Below, one piece after another: positions 1 through 6,751 of a stretch of DNA of 64,000 bases (its first letter is position 1; every line of letters begins with the position of its first letter). The notes beneath the pieces were generated by a model that did not search any database, had not been told where the DNA came from, and saw only the letters and a list, made by a program, of their open reading frames with translations. The position numbers and the translations under genes are program-made. Location of the stretch: the NCBI RefSeq assembly GCF_000730605.1, contig NZ_BBIS01000052.1:1-64000 (forward strand), written 5' to 3'. This DNA is from Pseudomonas monteilii NBRC 103158 = DSM 14164 (GTDB lineage: Bacteria; Pseudomonadota; Gammaproteobacteria; Pseudomonadales; Pseudomonadaceae).

Positions 1-14
1 CCTGGAGAAAACCC

Positions 15-233
15 ATGCCTTTCATCGTTATCGACCGCACCAATGCCCTGGGCCCGCTGCGCACCGTGGAATTCGCCACCGAACCTGAAGCAGATGCCGC
101 CGCGCGAGAACTGCTAAACGCGAACCCTGGAAATGAAGTGCTCACCGCCCACCTGGTCAAGCGTTACTCCGCTCAGGTCAGCGTGACCGTTCAGGAGGCC
201 GAAGCGCTGCCAGTAGAGGAGCCAGCTCAATGA
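15..233 (+). CDS. Small hypothetical prophage protein
   Basis: A 72-residue soluble protein of unknown function, with no signal peptide or membrane segment. The start is supported by a purine-rich GGAG about seven bases upstream. Its stop overlaps the ATG of the lysozyme-like gene by four bases (ATGA type), so it is the first visible gene of the lysis cassette and is probably translated together with it. The N-terminus (MPFIVIDRTNALGPLRTVEF) looks like a small beta-rich fold with an acidic tail. I do not recognise a family; the phage assignment rests on its position alone. Confidence 0.6.
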   Translation: MPFIVIDRTNALGPLRTVEFATEPEADAAARELLNANPGNEVLTAHLVKRYSAQVSVTVQEAEALPVEEPAQ

Positions 234-676
234 GCACTCCTCGCGGCGTACGCAATTGCAACCCTGGGAACATAGACTACAACCCGCGCAACGCTTGGCA
301 GGGCCAGCTGGGGCTGGAGGAGGGCGTGGCTAAGCCGCGCTTCGCTCGATTCGACCAGGCCGAAAACGGCATCCGCGCCCTGGGCAAGCTGCTGCTGAAC
401 TACCGGAGCAAGGACGGTATGCCCGGGGTTGGCCGCCCAGGTATCGACACCCCGCTAGAGTTCATCAGCCGGTGGGCGCCGTCCAGCGAGAACAACACCT
501 TGGCCTACGCCCAGGCCATTGCCAAGCGCCTGGGCGTTGGCGTGCGCGATTCCATCGACATCTCCAAGCCGCAAGTGCTGCGCGAAGCCGTGGTCGGCAT
601 CATCGTCCACGAGAACGGCGGCAACCCGTACAAGGCAGAGGTGATCGACGAAGGCATTCGGCGGGCGCTGGCATGA
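230..676 (+). CDS. Phage lysozyme-like / virion-associated lytic protein
   Basis: A 148-residue protein that begins with the signature GVRNCNPGNIDYNP (residues 6-19). This RNxNPGNI-type motif marks phage structural or lytic proteins related to the PRD1 P7 transglycosylase group, often annotated in Pseudomonas prophages as structural protein or lysozyme. It lacks a signal peptide, so export would need a holin or a virion-borne role. It lies directly before the spanin pair with ATGA overlaps on both sides, so a peptidoglycan-degrading job in the lysis cassette is the best inference. No catalytic residue can be proven by eye, and a purely structural role remains possible. Confidence 0.75.
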   Translation: MSTPRGVRNCNPGNIDYNPRNAWQGQLGLEEGVAKPRFARFDQAENGIRALGKLLLNYRSKDGMPGVGRPGIDTPLEFISRWAPSSENNTLAYAQAIAKRLGVGVRDSIDISKPQVLREAVVGIIVHENGGNPYKAEVIDEGIRRALA

Positions 677-1191
677 CCTGGCTTGGCGCGGTTCCGGCCT
701 GGTGCTGGTGGCTTACTGCTTTGGTACTGATCGCAGGTGGCCAGCAGTACCGGGTGGTGGTTGCCCAAGGCGAAACCGGCACTGCCCGGAGCGAGTTGGC
801 CGACTACCGCCTGCAGGTTGCCGAGCGCGACAGGCGCACCGCGGCCCAAGCCCGACAGGAAGAACAGCGCCGCCAGGCTGTGGCGGATGAGGAGGGTGAG
901 AGTGCACGACAGAAACTGGAACTGGCCCAGGGCCGCGCCGCTGCTGCTGAGTCTGCTGCTGGCGGGCTGCGCGGGGAAATCGACAGACTGCGGGCCGGCC
1001 GATCAGCCACCTGCGACACCATCGCTGCCCAGCAGCGCAAGGCAGGAACCTCTGCCGTCGTGGTGCTCGGGGGATTGCTTGAAGACGCTGACCGAATGGC
1101 GGGCAGCTGCGCAGCAGCGCTTGAGCGAAGCCGAATAGCAGGACTGGCGTGCGAGGCTGTAGTCGATGGAATCCGCCGTGGCGGTGAGTAG
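673..1191 (+). CDS. Rz-like inner-membrane spanin (DUF2514-type)
   Basis: A 172-residue protein with one N-terminal membrane segment (residues about 4-22, rich in W, L and A). A long alanine, glutamine and arginine-rich coiled coil follows (about 30-125), then a short C-terminal globular part. This is the i-spanin layout: anchored in the inner membrane with the coiled coil in the periplasm, where it pairs with an outer-membrane lipoprotein to fuse membranes in the last step of phage lysis. The ATG at 673 overlaps the lysozyme stop (ATGA). A longer frame open from 472 only shadows the lysozyme gene. The partner lipoprotein is encoded inside this gene in the next frame. Confidence 0.8.
   Translation: MTWLGAVPAWCWWLTALVLIAGGQQYRVVVAQGETGTARSELADYRLQVAERDRRTAAQARQEEQRRQAVADEEGESARQKLELAQGRAAAAESAAGGLRGEIDRLRAGRSATCDTIAAQQRKAGTSAVVVLGGLLEDADRMAGSCAAALERSRIAGLACEAVVDGIRRGGE
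887..1138 (+). CDS. Nested Rz1-like outer-membrane lipoprotein (o-spanin)
   Basis: An 83-residue frame lies entirely inside the i-spanin gene in the +1 frame. After a short charged start (MRRVRVHDR) it has a hydrophobic stretch ending in the lipobox LLLAGC, then a proline- and serine-rich mature part with further cysteines and the tail WRAAAQQRLSEAE. That is how Rz1 lipoproteins look, and nested Rz/Rz1 gene pairs are well known from lambda-like phages. The start is uncertain: ATG 887, GTG 896 and GTG 902 are in frame, and all keep the lipobox. Its expected partner is the surrounding i-spanin. Confidence 0.75.
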   Translation: MRRVRVHDRNWNWPRAAPLLLSLLLAGCAGKSTDCGPADQPPATPSLPSSARQEPLPSWCSGDCLKTLTEWRAAAQQRLSEAE

Positions 1192-1356
1192 CTATATAAA
1201 GGAAGGGAAGCGGTCGGCAGAACGCCGTGGGCGGGCTGGCCTTGGCCAGTGACTTTTGAAGTGACTTCGCTCGGATGCGTCCGGACGCGTGAGGCTTCGT
1301 TGCAGCGAAAGCAGGGCCGGAAATCCTGTGTTTTCATGCCGTTACGTAGGCTTGGC

Positions 1357-1405
1357 ATGCATGGGGTGCAAGGGGTCGAGTGTTCGAATCACTCCGTCCC
1401 GACCA
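1357..1405 (+). other. 3' end of tRNA-Pro(GGG): attachment-site scar
   Basis: The stretch carries an anticodon arm with GGG in GCATGGGGTGCA, the T-arm GAGTGTTCGAATCACTC, an acceptor half GTCCCGA and an encoded CCA. It matches the 3' half of a proline tRNA. The 5' half is missing: upstream there is no D-arm and no TCGGGAC to pair with the acceptor. This is what site-specific integration into a tRNA 3' end leaves at the distal border (attL or attR). It marks the end of the lysis-gene prophage. I see no second copy in the window, so the intact tRNA should lie upstream. Confidence 0.8.
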
Positions 1406-1421
1406 AAAAACCCTAGAAAAC

Positions 1422-1451
1422 CCAGTCACTTAACGGTGACTGGATTTTTTT
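1422..1451 (+). terminator. Rho-independent terminator after the tRNA scar
   Basis: CCAGTCAC pairs with GTGACTGG across a six-base loop and is followed by A and seven T. It has the position and shape of the normal terminator behind a tRNA gene, carried along with the tRNA-Pro fragment. Confidence 0.8.
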
Positions 1452-1527
1452 ATGCCTGATGGTTTTCTGTCTCGCTCGAATTTTGTGCCACTTTTTGTGC
1501 CACTGGGCTTTCGTGGCTCCAGATGGC

Positions 1528-2370
1528 TCATCTGGAGGGTTGTTTCGGGAGATACAGCTCGTGCTGTTCCTCGCCTAGGATAAGCATCTCCAAGACCTTG
1601 GTTCTGGATAGCTGGTGCTCTTCAGCAAGCTTGTCCAGGAGCGCATTGACGCTCAGGGGGAGCACAAAGTTGTATTGCTTCTTCTCGACAGCCTTCTCGC
1701 GCGTTTTTTGCGTGCTCCAGCGCCTCTTAATTTTGTCGACGTAGAGTTCCTTTTCCTCGTCGGAGGCTCCGCTATGGTCGAAGAACTCCAGCAGCTCAGT
1801 GAGCTTTGTAAAGGGCTCGGCGCGCCACGTTAGCCTGGGCTTGTTTTTCTCAAGCCAACTCCATGCCAGAGCGCATTTTGTGCGTTCGTCCTTGTCTTTG
1901 AACCAGCTGAAGATCCTGTCTGACCGCGCGTGCTCGGTCCAGGCGTCTGATAGGCGCTTCAATGCACTCTCTTTCTGGCCGAAATCTCTGTCCCAGAGAT
2001 CGAACAGTGCAATCAGTTGCTCCCTGTCAGTGAGTGTGCGGAAGACACTGCTACGTATTCGCAGTCCTGTTTTATTCCCTGCTTGAGCGGCGAGCCATTT
2101 TGGTTGTCGTCCGCTTTTTTCGACCCAGCTGAATGCCTCCTCCGGTAGCAGCTCGCTATCCCGTGCTCGTACTAGGCCCCTCGTGACGCGAGGATTCCTT
2201 CTGAGTGCTCTAGCAATTTGGTTTCGCATGGTTTGGCTGTTGAGCTGGCACTCATCCATCTGAATGCTTTCCCTGCTTTCCAGGAAAAGCCATAGCCACG
2301 TTACCTCCCGTTCAGTCAGACCCCACCCGGGAAGCTCCTCAGAAAGCAAATCCATCTCATTTACAGCCAT
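1528..2370 (-). CDS. Ribbon-helix-helix protein of the left satellite element
   Basis: A 280-residue protein. The last about 65 residues have a ribbon-helix-helix look: a KKQYNFVLPLS strand followed by LLDKLAEEHQLSRTKVLEMLI, as in Arc/MetJ-type DNA-binding proteins. The first about 200 residues are helical and charged (several W- and E-rich helices) and match nothing I know. A shorter relative with the same C-terminus sits in the equivalent place of the second element, at 28061. The gene is transcribed away from alpA. It could be a repressor or partition-like protein of the element; its function is inferred only from the RHH tail and the context. Confidence 0.65.
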   Translation of the reverse strand: MAVNEMDLLSEELPGWGLTEREVTWLWLFLESRESIQMDECQLNSQTMRNQIARALRRNPRVTRGLVRARDSELLPEEAFSWVEKSGRQPKWLAAQAGNKTGLRIRSSVFRTLTDREQLIALFDLWDRDFGQKESALKRLSDAWTEHARSDRIFSWFKDKDERTKCALAWSWLEKNKPRLTWRAEPFTKLTELLEFFDHSGASDEEKELYVDKIKRRWSTQKTREKAVEKKQYNFVLPLSVNALLDKLAEEHQLSRTKVLEMLILGEEQHELYLPKQPSR

Positions 2371-2455
2371 TTATCTATTCATTCCTAGCACATAAAAAGT
2401 ACAAATTAAGTTAATCAGGAGATAGGTAATAGTCAATGAAATGAATCATGAAAGA

Positions 2456-2480
2456 ACATCTGTAGATGATTTATAGATGT
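2456..2480. promoter_or_regulatory. Candidate operator upstream of the RHH gene
   Basis: ACATCT (2456-2461) and AGATGT (2475-2480) form a 6-bp inverted repeat. An inner CATCTGTAGATG partial palindrome lies in an AT-rich stretch about 90 bases before the RHH start. RHH proteins usually bind such short repeats and regulate themselves, so this is a plausible autoregulatory site. It is judged by eye only. Confidence 0.35.
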
Positions 2481-2945
2481 ATGAAATCTTGTATAACCCA
2501 GATTTTACATGGCTTCAACGTAGCTATAGGCATGTAAATGCCAGTAGCAGAACGGTAAGCATTGGCTGAAATTCATGCTTTTTTCGGCAGCTGCGCTTCG
2601 TCCGACAAGCATTCAGCTGCTGGGTGATTTTCAGTCAGCTGCTGCTAGCAATGACGTGGTGCTCAGTCAGTTTGTTCTTGCTGGTTAGGGAGGGGCACCC
2701 CGGAGGCTTCACGTGCCTTGAGGCTATGTGTGGCGCCCGAGCGGGACTTTCACTGTTCACAGGAGGGCGGGCAAGTGAGCTGCCCCTGTATTGCATTTGT
2801 CTGTTGCGGTTGGCTTAGCTTCGGATTCGTCGGCTGCCGCCTGTGCCAGGCCGCCATGATTACTTTCCCGCAATGGATGGCTGCCTCGGGCGTGCTTGCC
2901 TACAGGGCTGGCTTTGGGTCGGTTCTTTTTTAAAACCCTTGCACA
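2481..2945. other. Gene-free stretch of the left satellite
   Basis: I see no convincing gene here. The open frames are short, and no start has both a ribosome binding site and a recognisable product. The stretch presumably holds the divergent promoters for the RHH gene and alpA. Confidence 0.5.
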
Positions 2946-2964
2946 TCCTCTGAGCCATAGAGGA
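2946..2964 (+). promoter_or_regulatory. Inverted repeat overlapping the alpA ribosome binding site
   Basis: CCTCTGAGCCATAGAGG, followed by AGGAG, ends ten bases before the alpA start. The same block in the second element (29260-29276) is a better repeat, CCTCTG-n5-CAGAGG. Conservation in both copies while the surrounding sequence differs suggests an operator or an RNA hairpin that hides the Shine-Dalgarno sequence. Confidence 0.5.
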
Positions 2965-2974
2965 GTGCCTGCTC

Positions 2975-3229
2975 ATGCGTATAATGCGATTGAAAGAAGT
3001 AATCGATACGACTGGTCTTGCCAGGTCAACTATCTACAAATACATCGCGGACGGAATCTTCCCGAAACCGGTTAACTTAGCTCCTGCCGGCATGGATATG
3101 CCGAGTACCCGAGGCGTGGGGTGGATCCAGTCAGAGGTCGATGATTGGATCCTGGCAAGAATCGAGGAGCGGGATATGGCTGAGGGATCCGCCACACGTC
3201 CAAGCAACCATTTGAGCGTCGCCAAGTAA
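2975..3229 (+). CDS. alpA: AlpA-family transcriptional regulator, copy 1
   Basis: An 84-residue MerR-like winged-helix protein of the AlpA type. The start MRIMRLKEVIDTTGLARSTI contains the helix-turn-helix, followed by YKYIADGIFPKP, the usual AlpA turn, and WILARIEERD near the end. AlpA proteins are small activators of phage-like satellites (CP4-57, P4-related) and switch on excision or replication genes. Compared with the second copy it has about seven extra residues (APAGMDMPSTR region, about 31-41). It has a strong AGGAG ribosome site. It lies between the RHH gene and the Gp2-like gene and probably controls the latter. Confidence 0.85.
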   Translation: MRIMRLKEVIDTTGLARSTIYKYIADGIFPKPVNLAPAGMDMPSTRGVGWIQSEVDDWILARIEERDMAEGSATRPSNHLSVAK

Positions 3230-3236
3230 ACTTTTC

Positions 3237-3265
3237 CGCCATGATCGGCTTCGCTGGTCATGGCG
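3237..3265. repeat. Inverted repeat behind alpA, copy 1
   Basis: CGCCATGA and TCATGGCG face each other across 13 bases. The second element has the same feature with longer arms (29527-29568). It lies just after the alpA stop, so it may be a terminator-like hairpin or a binding site. There is no T-run. Confidence 0.5.
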
Positions 3266-3516
3266 CTTATGCCGTTTCTGGTAGGGCTCTGCTCTCAGCT
3301 AACTCTCCCAAAGCTCAGTACGGAAAATCTCTCGACAGGCTTGGCAATGTTGCTCCCTATTTCCCGCCCAGGTCTGGAGGGACGGCTCTGGTCAGGGCTG
3401 CATCTATTGATATAGCTATTAACTACCAGCTCTTACTAATCGATAGCAACCATCACTACCCATCACTACTGACTACCACCAGAGGGAAAGAACACCAGTA
3501 AAAAGAAACACACCAC

Positions 3517-3549
3517 GTGCCTGGTATGCACCAACAACCAATCAGGTAC
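3517..3549 (+). promoter_or_regulatory. Conserved stem-loop just upstream of the Gp2-like gene, copy 1
   Basis: GTGCCTG (3517-3523) pairs with CAGGTAC (3543-3549) with one G-U pair. The second element has the exact pair GTACCTG/CAGGTAC at the same distance from the start codon, though the sequence around it has diverged. The AT-rich 80 bases upstream hold CATCACTA repeats. It could be a nicking origin for the HUH protein or a translational control hairpin. Confidence 0.45.
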
Positions 3550-3555
3550 TCACCG

Positions 3556-4524
3556 ATGAACAACCGTAAGCACAACACCCACCTCTCCCAGTCCGACATA
3601 GCCCTGCAGATCGAATCACTCGTTCAGGCTATCGAACACAGCGACACTCCTGCATTCCGGATCACGCACAAGCGCTCAGGCTATGAGCAGGTCGAGCAGA
3701 CCAGACTCTCCCGGTACTTCACCAACGTCCAGCAGATGTACAACCTGTTCGATGATCGAGTGCCGTACGACTACAGCGAGCACCTGTTAGCGTTCCGGGA
3801 AGCCTGTGACGACATCGGTCTTCAGCGTTCACCCAATGGTCCTGTCTGCATGAGCGAGACGGAGACGTACTGGCTCAGTCATCACCAGAGCATGAACGTC
3901 CTGACCGCACGGATCCGTGAACTGACACGAGAGCAGTGGTATCGGCGTAGGAAGTGGGACCGGCAGCAGTTGGCCAAGCAGCAGGATAGGGAAATCACCG
4001 AGTACACGGATGCGATGATGAGCCGATACTCGCGTACCGCGATCATCAGGTTGAACCTGTACTACTGGTCTGAGGCACAAGCCAGGCTACGTATCGAACA
4101 AGTGTTCAATCACTTGGATGCCCTGATTACCAAGCACCACCGCCATCCGATCTTCGAGCATCTTATCGGATACATCTACGCCGTTGAGCAGGGGGATCGA
4201 AATGACGGCAGGGGTTACCACATCCATGCAGCCTACTTCTTCAATGGCAACATAGTGTGCCGGGATGTCTGTAAGGCAACTAGGATTGGCAAGCTGTGGG
4301 AGGAGATCACTCGTCGTCAGGGCTATGCCCACAGCTGCAACCATGATAAGGAACAGTACGGCGACAAGCTAGGCATCGGCCAGATCCATAGGGAGGATCA
4401 GTCGAAGCGGCCTAATACCCACGAGGCAATGAGGTACCTGGTCAAGGACGATCAGCACCTGCGCTTGAAGCCTGCGGGGGCTCGCTGTCTGCGCAAGGGG
4501 ACTCTTAGTCGTTCTCGTCGGTGA
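3556..4524 (+). CDS. Inovirus-Gp2-type replication protein (YagK/YfjJ family), copy 1
   Basis: A 322-residue protein of the inovirus Gp2 / YagK_YfjJ family. It contains GYHIHAAYFF (H222 and H224), an HUH motif as in rolling-circle initiators, and AMRYLVKDD with Y294 and K297, a YxxK motif; a YIYAVEQG strand precedes them. These fit a single-strand nicking replication initiator, but that is inferred from motifs. The start at 3556 was chosen over 3517 because the second copy begins at the same point (LSQSD at residue 10). It ends SRSRR, whereas copy 2 continues differently after CLRKG. The two copies share roughly half of their residues. Confidence 0.75.
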   Translation: MNNRKHNTHLSQSDIALQIESLVQAIEHSDTPAFRITHKRSGYEQVEQTRLSRYFTNVQQMYNLFDDRVPYDYSEHLLAFREACDDIGLQRSPNGPVCMSETETYWLSHHQSMNVLTARIRELTREQWYRRRKWDRQQLAKQQDREITEYTDAMMSRYSRTAIIRLNLYYWSEAQARLRIEQVFNHLDALITKHHRHPIFEHLIGYIYAVEQGDRNDGRGYHIHAAYFFNGNIVCRDVCKATRIGKLWEEITRRQGYAHSCNHDKEQYGDKLGIGQIHREDQSKRPNTHEAMRYLVKDDQHLRLKPAGARCLRKGTLSRSRR

Positions 4525-4665
4525 TGGTTCGGTGCTGCTTGCTGAGCTGGTATGAAAGCTACGGGCCTCGACACCTATGCGTGGTGCCATCAAAATAGCC
4601 CTAGTGCCGCTTCCGCTTGATATATCACCCCTCGAAGGTGTTGAACTGGGACGCAAGAATTTTAT

Positions 4666-4852
4666 TCAGCCTTCTCCATTCGGTTCTTGAAATATTGCTG
4701 CTAGCCTCAGGGCAACAGTGTCGATTCTACGGTCTGAGTGGCAACGCAGAATATCGTTGAAATGCTCGTCGGTGTTATTGAAGGGATGCCCAGGGGTTAG
4801 TTCGAAAGTTTCTCCTCGTGGGTCAGATATATCCCATGATCGGTGGTCCGTG
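4666..4852 (-). pseudogene. Unidentified gene remnant, no start codon
   Basis: About 60 codons open on the minus strand, ending TVALRLAAIFQEPNGEG and stop. The frame reads like real protein (DPRGETFELTPGHPFNNTDE) but has no start, and an in-frame stop lies just upstream. I do not recognise the family. It is most likely the 3' end of a gene cut off when the element inserted or decayed. Confidence 0.35.
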
Positions 4853-4910
4853 AGCTAGAAGTTGGGCTATTTGCTGGCTGATATAGAGAAAGTGCGTCTG
4901 TAAAAAAGCA

Positions 4911-4935
4911 AAAACCCGGGTCGAACCCGGGTTTT
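4911..4935. terminator. Bidirectional terminator
   Basis: AAAACCCGGG and CCCGGGTTTT are perfect 10-bp arms around the loop TCGAA. With A-tract and T-tract at the two ends it can stop transcription from both sides, that is from the Gp2-like gene and from the GST gene. Confidence 0.8.
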
Positions 4936-5036
4936 CGGTTGAGTCACTCGGTTGAGTCCTTTTGGGGTATGAATTGAGCAATGCTGCTCTCAGACCGGCG
5001 TTGGTTTCTTGGAGGCTTTTTTTTGCGAAGCCAGGT

Positions 5037-5657
5037 TTAATTGGCATCTATATCCAGTGCTCGCTTGTAACTTATCTGATTTTCAATATTAGTAATATAG
5101 CTTTCGATATGTGGAAATGCACCGCTAGACTTGAGCAGATTAAGTGCGCCTTTCACTACAAAACCCAGCATGAAGTCTGCTCCTGTGAGTCTGTCTTCGA
5201 CTAAAAATTTTTTATTATTCAAGTGATTGTTTAGGTATGAAAAAACTTTGTTGAATTCAATTTCTGCATAGTTCTTGAGGAATTTTAGGTCGGTTCCGGA
5301 TCGTGTTTCGAACTCATTGAATATTTTAAGTAGGAGCGGGAGCATCGCTGAGCTCTCTGAGAAGTGTATCCATTGTAGGTAGTCAATATATTCTGGACTT
5401 TTTTCGTTTGGTGCTAGATGGGGGGCGAATTCTTTAATCAAAACTTCTGTAATCGACCCTGACTCCGCAATTATCTTGCCGTCGAGCTCAATAACCGGAG
5501 ATTTGCCTAGCGGGTGAATGTCCTTCAGGGTTTCGGGGGCCAGATGGGTTTCTTTATCACGCTGATACCGAATGATTTCATATGGTTGGCCTATTTCTTC
5601 CAGTAGCCACAGAATACGAAACGACCTAGAATCATTTAGATGGTGGAGTTTTATCAT
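5037..5657 (-). CDS. Glutathione S-transferase
   Basis: A 206-residue GST with the usual two domains. An N-terminal thioredoxin fold (residues 1-80) has MIKLHHLNDSRSFRILWLLE and the glutathione-binding turn GKSPVIELDGKIIAESGSI. A helical C-terminal domain carries LTGADFMLGF. S10/S12 in the first loop are candidate catalytic serines. It would conjugate glutathione to electrophiles in the cytosol. The gene is clearly richer in A and T than its neighbours, with many AAT, AAA and ATA codons, so it was probably acquired separately. It stands alone, convergent with the left satellite and divergent from the TetR gene. Confidence 0.85.
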   Translation of the reverse strand: MIKLHHLNDSRSFRILWLLEEIGQPYEIIRYQRDKETHLAPETLKDIHPLGKSPVIELDGKIIAESGSITEVLIKEFAPHLAPNEKSPEYIDYLQWIHFSESSAMLPLLLKIFNEFETRSGTDLKFLKNYAEIEFNKVFSYLNNHLNNKKFLVEDRLTGADFMLGFVVKGALNLLKSSGAFPHIESYITNIENQISYKRALDIDAN

Positions 5658-6010
5658 CGTTATTACGCCTTGTAAGTTATCGTGGGAGGGAAGGTGTGCT
5701 TTGTATGAGGGATCTCGGCAGGGGGGGGCAGCAACCGGCGATCAAAATTTTATCTGTCACTAAGCGACCAGTCTACTGGCATGGCAAGCTGAGTGCGGCG
5801 ATGCCCTTTAGGTTCCCTCCGGATCCACTGAGGTCTCTATCCAGCGGCTTTCCTTCTGGGCACGAGCGAAGGGCGGTTTGAAGGTTCCCCGTTAGCTTCA
5901 GGTAGGTGCTTCGCCGTACTGTGCCGCCATGAGCTCGCTGTGTGTGGGTTGGTCTGTATACTGTCTGAGTGTCATCAAGAATGGCTAACAATTCTCTCAG
6001 AAATTCACTA
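5658..6010. other. Gene-free stretch between GST and TetR genes
   Basis: I see no supportable gene. Near 5766-5777 lies GCGACCAGTCTACTGG, which shares GACCAGTC with the TetR-type operators at 6011 and 6680, so the stretch may include an extra regulator site. Confidence 0.4.
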
Positions 6011-6025
6011 TAGACGACTGGTCTA
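6011..6025. promoter_or_regulatory. Operator candidate in front of the TetR gene
   Basis: TAGAC-GACTG-GTCTA is a perfect inverted repeat 20 bases before the start codon. The block CGACTGGTCTA recurs in the intergenic region before the reductase gene (6691-6701), so both genes are probably repressed by the TetR protein encoded between them. Confidence 0.65.
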
Positions 6026-6045
6026 TTTATTGATACATTAATCCG

Positions 6046-6639
6046 ATGAAACTACGTTACGACGATACGCGTCAGCATCTACTCGATACCGGCCACCGCA
6101 TGATGGTGGTTAAGGGCTTCACTGGTGTGGGCCTTAACGAGATTTTGCAGGCCGCTAACGTGCCGAAAGGCTCGTTTTACCATTATTTTAAGTCCAAAGA
6201 GCAGTACGGCCAGTCGTTGCTTGAGGATTACTTTCGCAATTATTTGGCGAGCATGGATGAGCGTTTTGCCGTCACGGGCAACACGGCTCGCGAGCGCCTG
6301 ATGGGGTATTGGCAGAAGTGGCTAGACAGCTACTGCGAGCCCTGCGACGACCAGAAGTGCCTGGTGGTGAAGCTGAGCGCAGAGGTAGCTGATCTTTCGG
6401 AGCCCATGCGCCTCACGCTGCGCGATGGTGCAGATCAAATCATTGCGCGGATTTCTGAATGTATTGAGCAGGGGCAGCGAGACGGTTCTCTGGCAATGGG
6501 CGATGCTTTCCACACTGCGACGGCCCTTTACCAGTTGTGGCTCGGTGCGAGTCTGCTGAGCAAGCTACACCGTAATAGTCGGCCGCTGGAACACGCCATG
6601 GCCACAACTCAGACCATTCTGACCTCTGACAACATCTGA
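6046..6639 (+). CDS. TetR/AcrR-family repressor of the CurA-like reductase
   Basis: A 197-residue TetR-type regulator. The N-terminal HTH has GFTGVGLNEILQAANVPKGS and YHYFKSKEQYG (residues about 24-60), and the all-helical ligand domain ends LGASLLSKLHRNSRPLEHA. The paired cysteines in CEPCDDQKC (about 97-105) recall NemR-like sensors that react with electrophiles; this is an inference. The gene is followed by its own terminator, then by a reductase with the same operator sequence. Autoregulation and derepression by reactive carbonyls or quinones is the likely scheme. Confidence 0.85.
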   Translation: MKLRYDDTRQHLLDTGHRMMVVKGFTGVGLNEILQAANVPKGSFYHYFKSKEQYGQSLLEDYFRNYLASMDERFAVTGNTARERLMGYWQKWLDSYCEPCDDQKCLVVKLSAEVADLSEPMRLTLRDGADQIIARISECIEQGQRDGSLAMGDAFHTATALYQLWLGASLLSKLHRNSRPLEHAMATTQTILTSDNI

Positions 6640-6649
6640 TGGCGCGGTT

Positions 6650-6675
6650 GCCCACCTGTTGGTGGGCATTTTTTT
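6650..6675 (+). terminator. Terminator of the TetR gene
   Basis: GCCCAC and GTGGGC pair around a short loop, followed by A and seven T. It separates the regulator from the reductase, which therefore needs the promoter at about 6680. Confidence 0.8.
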
Positions 6676-6679
6676 CACT

Positions 6680-6699
6680 GACCAACTAGTCGACTGGTC
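6680..6699. promoter_or_regulatory. Second TetR-type operator, before the reductase
   Basis: GACCAACTAGTCGACTGGTC has outer arms GACCA and TGGTC and a palindromic core. It shares CGACTGGTCTA with the site in front of the regulator gene and lies about 50 bases before the reductase start. Confidence 0.6.
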
Positions 6700-6751
6700 T
6701 AATTCGGGTGATCGAGACAAGCCCAACTTCAGCAACCCCAGGAGTTTGCAC

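Noticed and set aside
1340..1405. A complete functional tRNA-Pro gene
   Set aside because: The 5' acceptor strand and D-arm are absent, so only the 3' half is present.
3420..3480. CATCACTA repeats as a CRISPR or iteron array
   Set aside because: Only two imperfect copies without regular spacing; nothing CRISPR-like exists in the window.
3517..3555. An upstream ATG for the first Gp2-like protein
   Set aside because: The second copy starts at the position of ATG 3556, and the extra 13 residues overlap the conserved stem-loop.
5773..5991. A 72-codon minus-strand frame between GST and TetR
   Set aside because: No start signal or domain, and it spans the likely promoter region.
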